Under the pieces are notes generated by a model. The model saw only the letters and a list, made by a program, of their open reading frames with translations, ran no database searches and was not told the origin of the DNA. A stretch of 64,000 nt of DNA from an uncultured Pirellula sp. Its GTDB lineage: Bacteria; Planctomycetota; Planctomycetia; Pirellulales; Pirellulaceae. Within the stretch, counting starts at the first letter, position 1; every line of letters begins with the position of its first letter. Made by a program: the position numbers and the translations under genes. Below, piece after piece: positions 62,023-64,000 of the stretch. Where the stretch lies: positions 124,001 through 188,000 of the forward strand of contig CAIOHR010000058.1 of the NCBI GenBank assembly GCA_903858115.1, given 5' to 3'.

Positions 62023-64000
62023 GTGGCAGTACGAATTTATTCGCTGGCGAAGGACTTAGGACTAGACAGTAAAGAGCTGGTCGATCTCTGTACGCGTATA
62101 GGTATTCAGAATAAGGGTAGCGCGCTCGCTAGTCTCGAGGACGAAGAGATTGCGCGCATCAAAAAGCACCTTTCCGATAGATCCGCGGCGACGACCGCTG
62201 CCGCTGCTCCTCCTGTAGCAAAGCCGACCCGAGAGCCAGCGAAAGAGGCGCCGGTTCGTGACGCAGCCAATCGATTTGGAGGTGCAAAACGAGATCTTTC
62301 CGTTGGTCGTCGTTCTCCTGCCCTGGCGGGTGTCGGCGCAGGCAGTAACGATTCGCAAGAGTCGGAAGATGAGCTCTCTGAGAGTGAAGCAGTAGAAGCC
62401 GAGCCTATGCCGTCTGAAACTGTTTCGTCCCCGGATCCCGTGGTTGCACAAAGCCAATCGACCGAGACAGAAGCAGAGCCAGAAGTCTCCGAGTCGGTTG
62501 CGAAGGACTCAGTTCCGGTAGATGTGGTTGAAGAGAAGTCGTCGAGCGATGAAGATCCGTCGAGTCCGACTCCCGACAAACCGCAAGCGGGGCAGCGTAG
62601 GGATGATTTCTATTCGCCCGCGCAAACAAGCGGCAAAGTTCGTGTTCTTGGCAGACCGAAGCTTGGATCGGAAGGTTCGAAACCAACTGGGGATCGGACG
62701 GATCGAGCCAAGAAGTCACGCGAACCCATATTGAATCTGGCGAAGATCCCAAAGTCATCGACGCCATCCCCTGCACCAAAATCGCAAGAGCCTGCTACGC
62801 AAAAGCCCATCGTGAAGCTGACGCCTGACGTCATTCAGGGGGTGAAGAAGGGGATGGAGAAACCTTCGGAAAAGCCACAGCCTCCGCAAAAGCCCGGCCA
62901 ATCTGCTGGTTCGGGTGGGCGTGCTTCGACACCGAGTCAAACGATGCATGCGGGACTCGCTGACTTCAAAGCGAACGCGGAGAATAAACTCAATCAGAAA
63001 GGCAAAAAGCCGGTCGCTGATGAAGAAGCTCCAGTAGCTGCAAAGAAAAAGAGTTTTGCGGATACCCGTGCTGACCGCTTGAAAAGCACGAAGATCAAGA
63101 CGACCAAAGACTTGGCGTTGATCGAAGAGGAAGAGAACAACCGTCGAGGTGGAAAAGGTGGTCGGCACAAAAAGCAACCGACGATTGCACGGAAGGAAAA
63201 GGCTATCCTTGAAATGCCTTGCTCTATCCGAAGTTTCTCCGAAGCTGCTGGTGTACCTGCGGCTCGTGTGCTTCGGTCGTTGATGATGATGGGAACCATG
63301 GTAAACATCAACTCCACCCTTTCGCAGGAATTGGCGGAGATGGTCGCTGCGGACATCGGTATCGATATCGAGTTCAAGCAAGCGGAATCCTTGGAAACAA
63401 GCTTGATCAATCGGCTGGAGGCGGTCGAAGATAATCCAGAAGACATGGTATCGCGACCTCCGATTGTTACGTTCCTTGGGCACGTCGACCACGGCAAGAC
63501 GTCGTTGTTGGATTACCTGATTGGAACGAAGATCGTCACTGGCGAAGCTGGCGGTATTACGCAGCACATTCGAGCTTACCAAGTCAAAAAGGACGGGCGG
63601 GCTATATCGTTCGTTGATACGCCAGGCCACGAAGCATTTACGGAAATGCGAGCACGTGGGGCGAATGTTACAGACATCGCAATTCTAGTAGTGGCGTTGG
63701 ATGACGGCATCATGCCGCAAACGGAAGAGGCTATCTCGCACGCGAAAGCGGCAGGCGTACCGATCGTTATTGCTGGTAACAAATGCGATTTGCCAGGTGC
63801 GGATCTTAATCGTCTGATGACGCAGATGACGGAGCATGGTTTAACTCCGAGTGCGTGGGGGGGCGATGTCGAAGTCGTTCCAACCAGTGCGATCACTGGC
63901 CAAGGTATGGATGAATTGCTAGAAACCGTTCTAACGGTTGCAGAGCTTCATGAGTATCGAGCCAATCCGAAACGAGCTGCGACAGGGGTTTGCTTAGAAA
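62023..64000 (+). CDS. infB: translation initiation factor IF-2 (partial, N-terminal part)
   Basis: Brings initiator fMet-tRNA to the 30S subunit and promotes subunit joining as a GTPase. GTG at 62023 with GAGGAAAG upstream starts VAVRIYSLAKDLGLDSKELV, the IF2 N-terminal subdomain. Then comes a Pro/Ala/Lys-rich linker of about 330 residues. The IF2 assembly region (ILEMPCSIRSFSEAAGVPA) precedes the G domain: GHVDHGKTS (G1, near residue 486), DTPGHEAF (G3) and NKCD (G4, near residue 586). The window ends inside the G domain at codon 659. Confidence 0.96.
   Translation, partial: MAVRIYSLAKDLGLDSKELVDLCTRIGIQNKGSALASLEDEEIARIKKHLSDRSAATTAAAAPPVAKPTREPAKEAPVRDAANRFGGAKRDLSVGRRSPALAGVGAGSNDSQESEDELSESEAVEAEPMPSETVSSPDPVVAQSQSTETEAEPEVSESVAKDSVPVDVVEEKSSSDEDPSSPTPDKPQAGQRRDDFYSPAQTSGKVRVLGRPKLGSEGSKPTGDRTDRAKKSREPILNLAKIPKSSTPSPAPKSQEPATQKPIVKLTPDVIQGVKKGMEKPSEKPQPPQKPGQSAGSGGRASTPSQTMHAGLADFKANAENKLNQKGKKPVADEEAPVAAKKKSFADTRADRLKSTKIKTTKDLALIEEEENNRRGGKGGRHKKQPTIARKEKAILEMPCSIRSFSEAAGVPAARVLRSLMMMGTMVNINSTLSQELAEMVAADIGIDIEFKQAESLETSLINRLEAVEDNPEDMVSRPPIVTFLGHVDHGKTSLLDYLIGTKIVTGEAGGITQHIRAYQVKKDGRAISFVDTPGHEAFTEMRARGANVTDIAILVVALDDGIMPQTEEAISHAKAAGVPIVIAGNKCDLPGADLNRLMTQMTEHGLTPSAWGGDVEVVPTSAITGQGMDELLETVLTVAELHEYRANPKRAATGVCLE

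Noticed and set aside
62755..63630. 291-codon minus-strand frame inside infB
   Set aside because: The plus strand encodes IF2 with GHVDHGKTS; the minus frame is Arg/Leu-rich noise.

Overview
The window looks like a chromosomal stretch of a planctomycete, most likely of the Pirellulales (Rhodopirellula-like). The evidence is the set of protein families: several large secreted proteins with c-type heme motifs joined to propeller domains, four DUF1501 proteins with twin-arginine signals, a DUF1549/DUF1553 protein with pre-peptidase and Ig-like domains, two Gfo/Idh/MocA oxidoreductases, and a PQQ-like propeller protein. Base composition looks close to even, genes sit on both strands in short operons, and TTG or GTG starts are common. 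I see no rRNA, tRNA, CRISPR array, transposase or phage gene.

Layout. 1-2.7 kb (minus): a helix-turn-helix protein translationally coupled to pyrD, then trpS, which is cut by the window edge. 3-6.8 kb (plus): a secreted HEAT-like/carbohydrate-binding-like protein, a PQQ-type propeller protein and aroA. 6.8-10.9 kb (minus): an ECF-like sigma factor, a family 2 glycosyltransferase, a Gfo/Idh/MocA oxidoreductase and folD. 11.1-12.9 kb (plus): sulfite reductase hemoprotein. 12.9-17.8 kb (minus): birA, class II photolyase, a kinase-PP2C fusion and a LarA-like protein in one compact run. 18-22.9 kb (minus): two small lipoproteins with metal-ligand-rich stretches and two proteins I do not recognise. 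23-31 kb: a rhomboid protease (plus), then on the minus strand an O-methyltransferase, a giant double-heme PVC protein and an M14 carboxypeptidase. 31-41 kb: tsaD, a membrane protein, a degenerate sulfatase-like protein, a second heme PVC protein, a second Gfo/Idh/MocA oxidoreductase, and aspS. 41.7-53.8 kb (plus): four tandem DUF1501 genes, a 1477-residue DUF1549/DUF1553 protein coupled to the last of them, and a cytochrome-WD40 protein. 53.8-60 kb: a lipoprotein, small proteins, a WYL-like protein, a large secreted protein, a NUDIX protein, hemL and an L7/L12-like small protein. 60.3-64 kb (plus): nusA and the first 659 codons of infB.

Housekeeping functions (pyrimidine, shikimate, folate, heme, biotin and sulfur metabolism, translation, tRNA modification) are mixed with planctomycete-specific exported proteins. 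The exported heme, propeller and DUF1501 proteins probably act in the periplasm on polymers or in electron transfer, but their reactions are not established.

The most notable items are the kinase-phosphatase fusion, a sulfatase-fold protein that has lost its catalytic and metal-binding motifs, the four-copy DUF1501 cluster with its DUF1549/DUF1553 partner, a palindromic element in two copies 30 kb apart, several hairpin-rich intergenic regions, and a 15-nt tandem repeat encoding the NusA tail.
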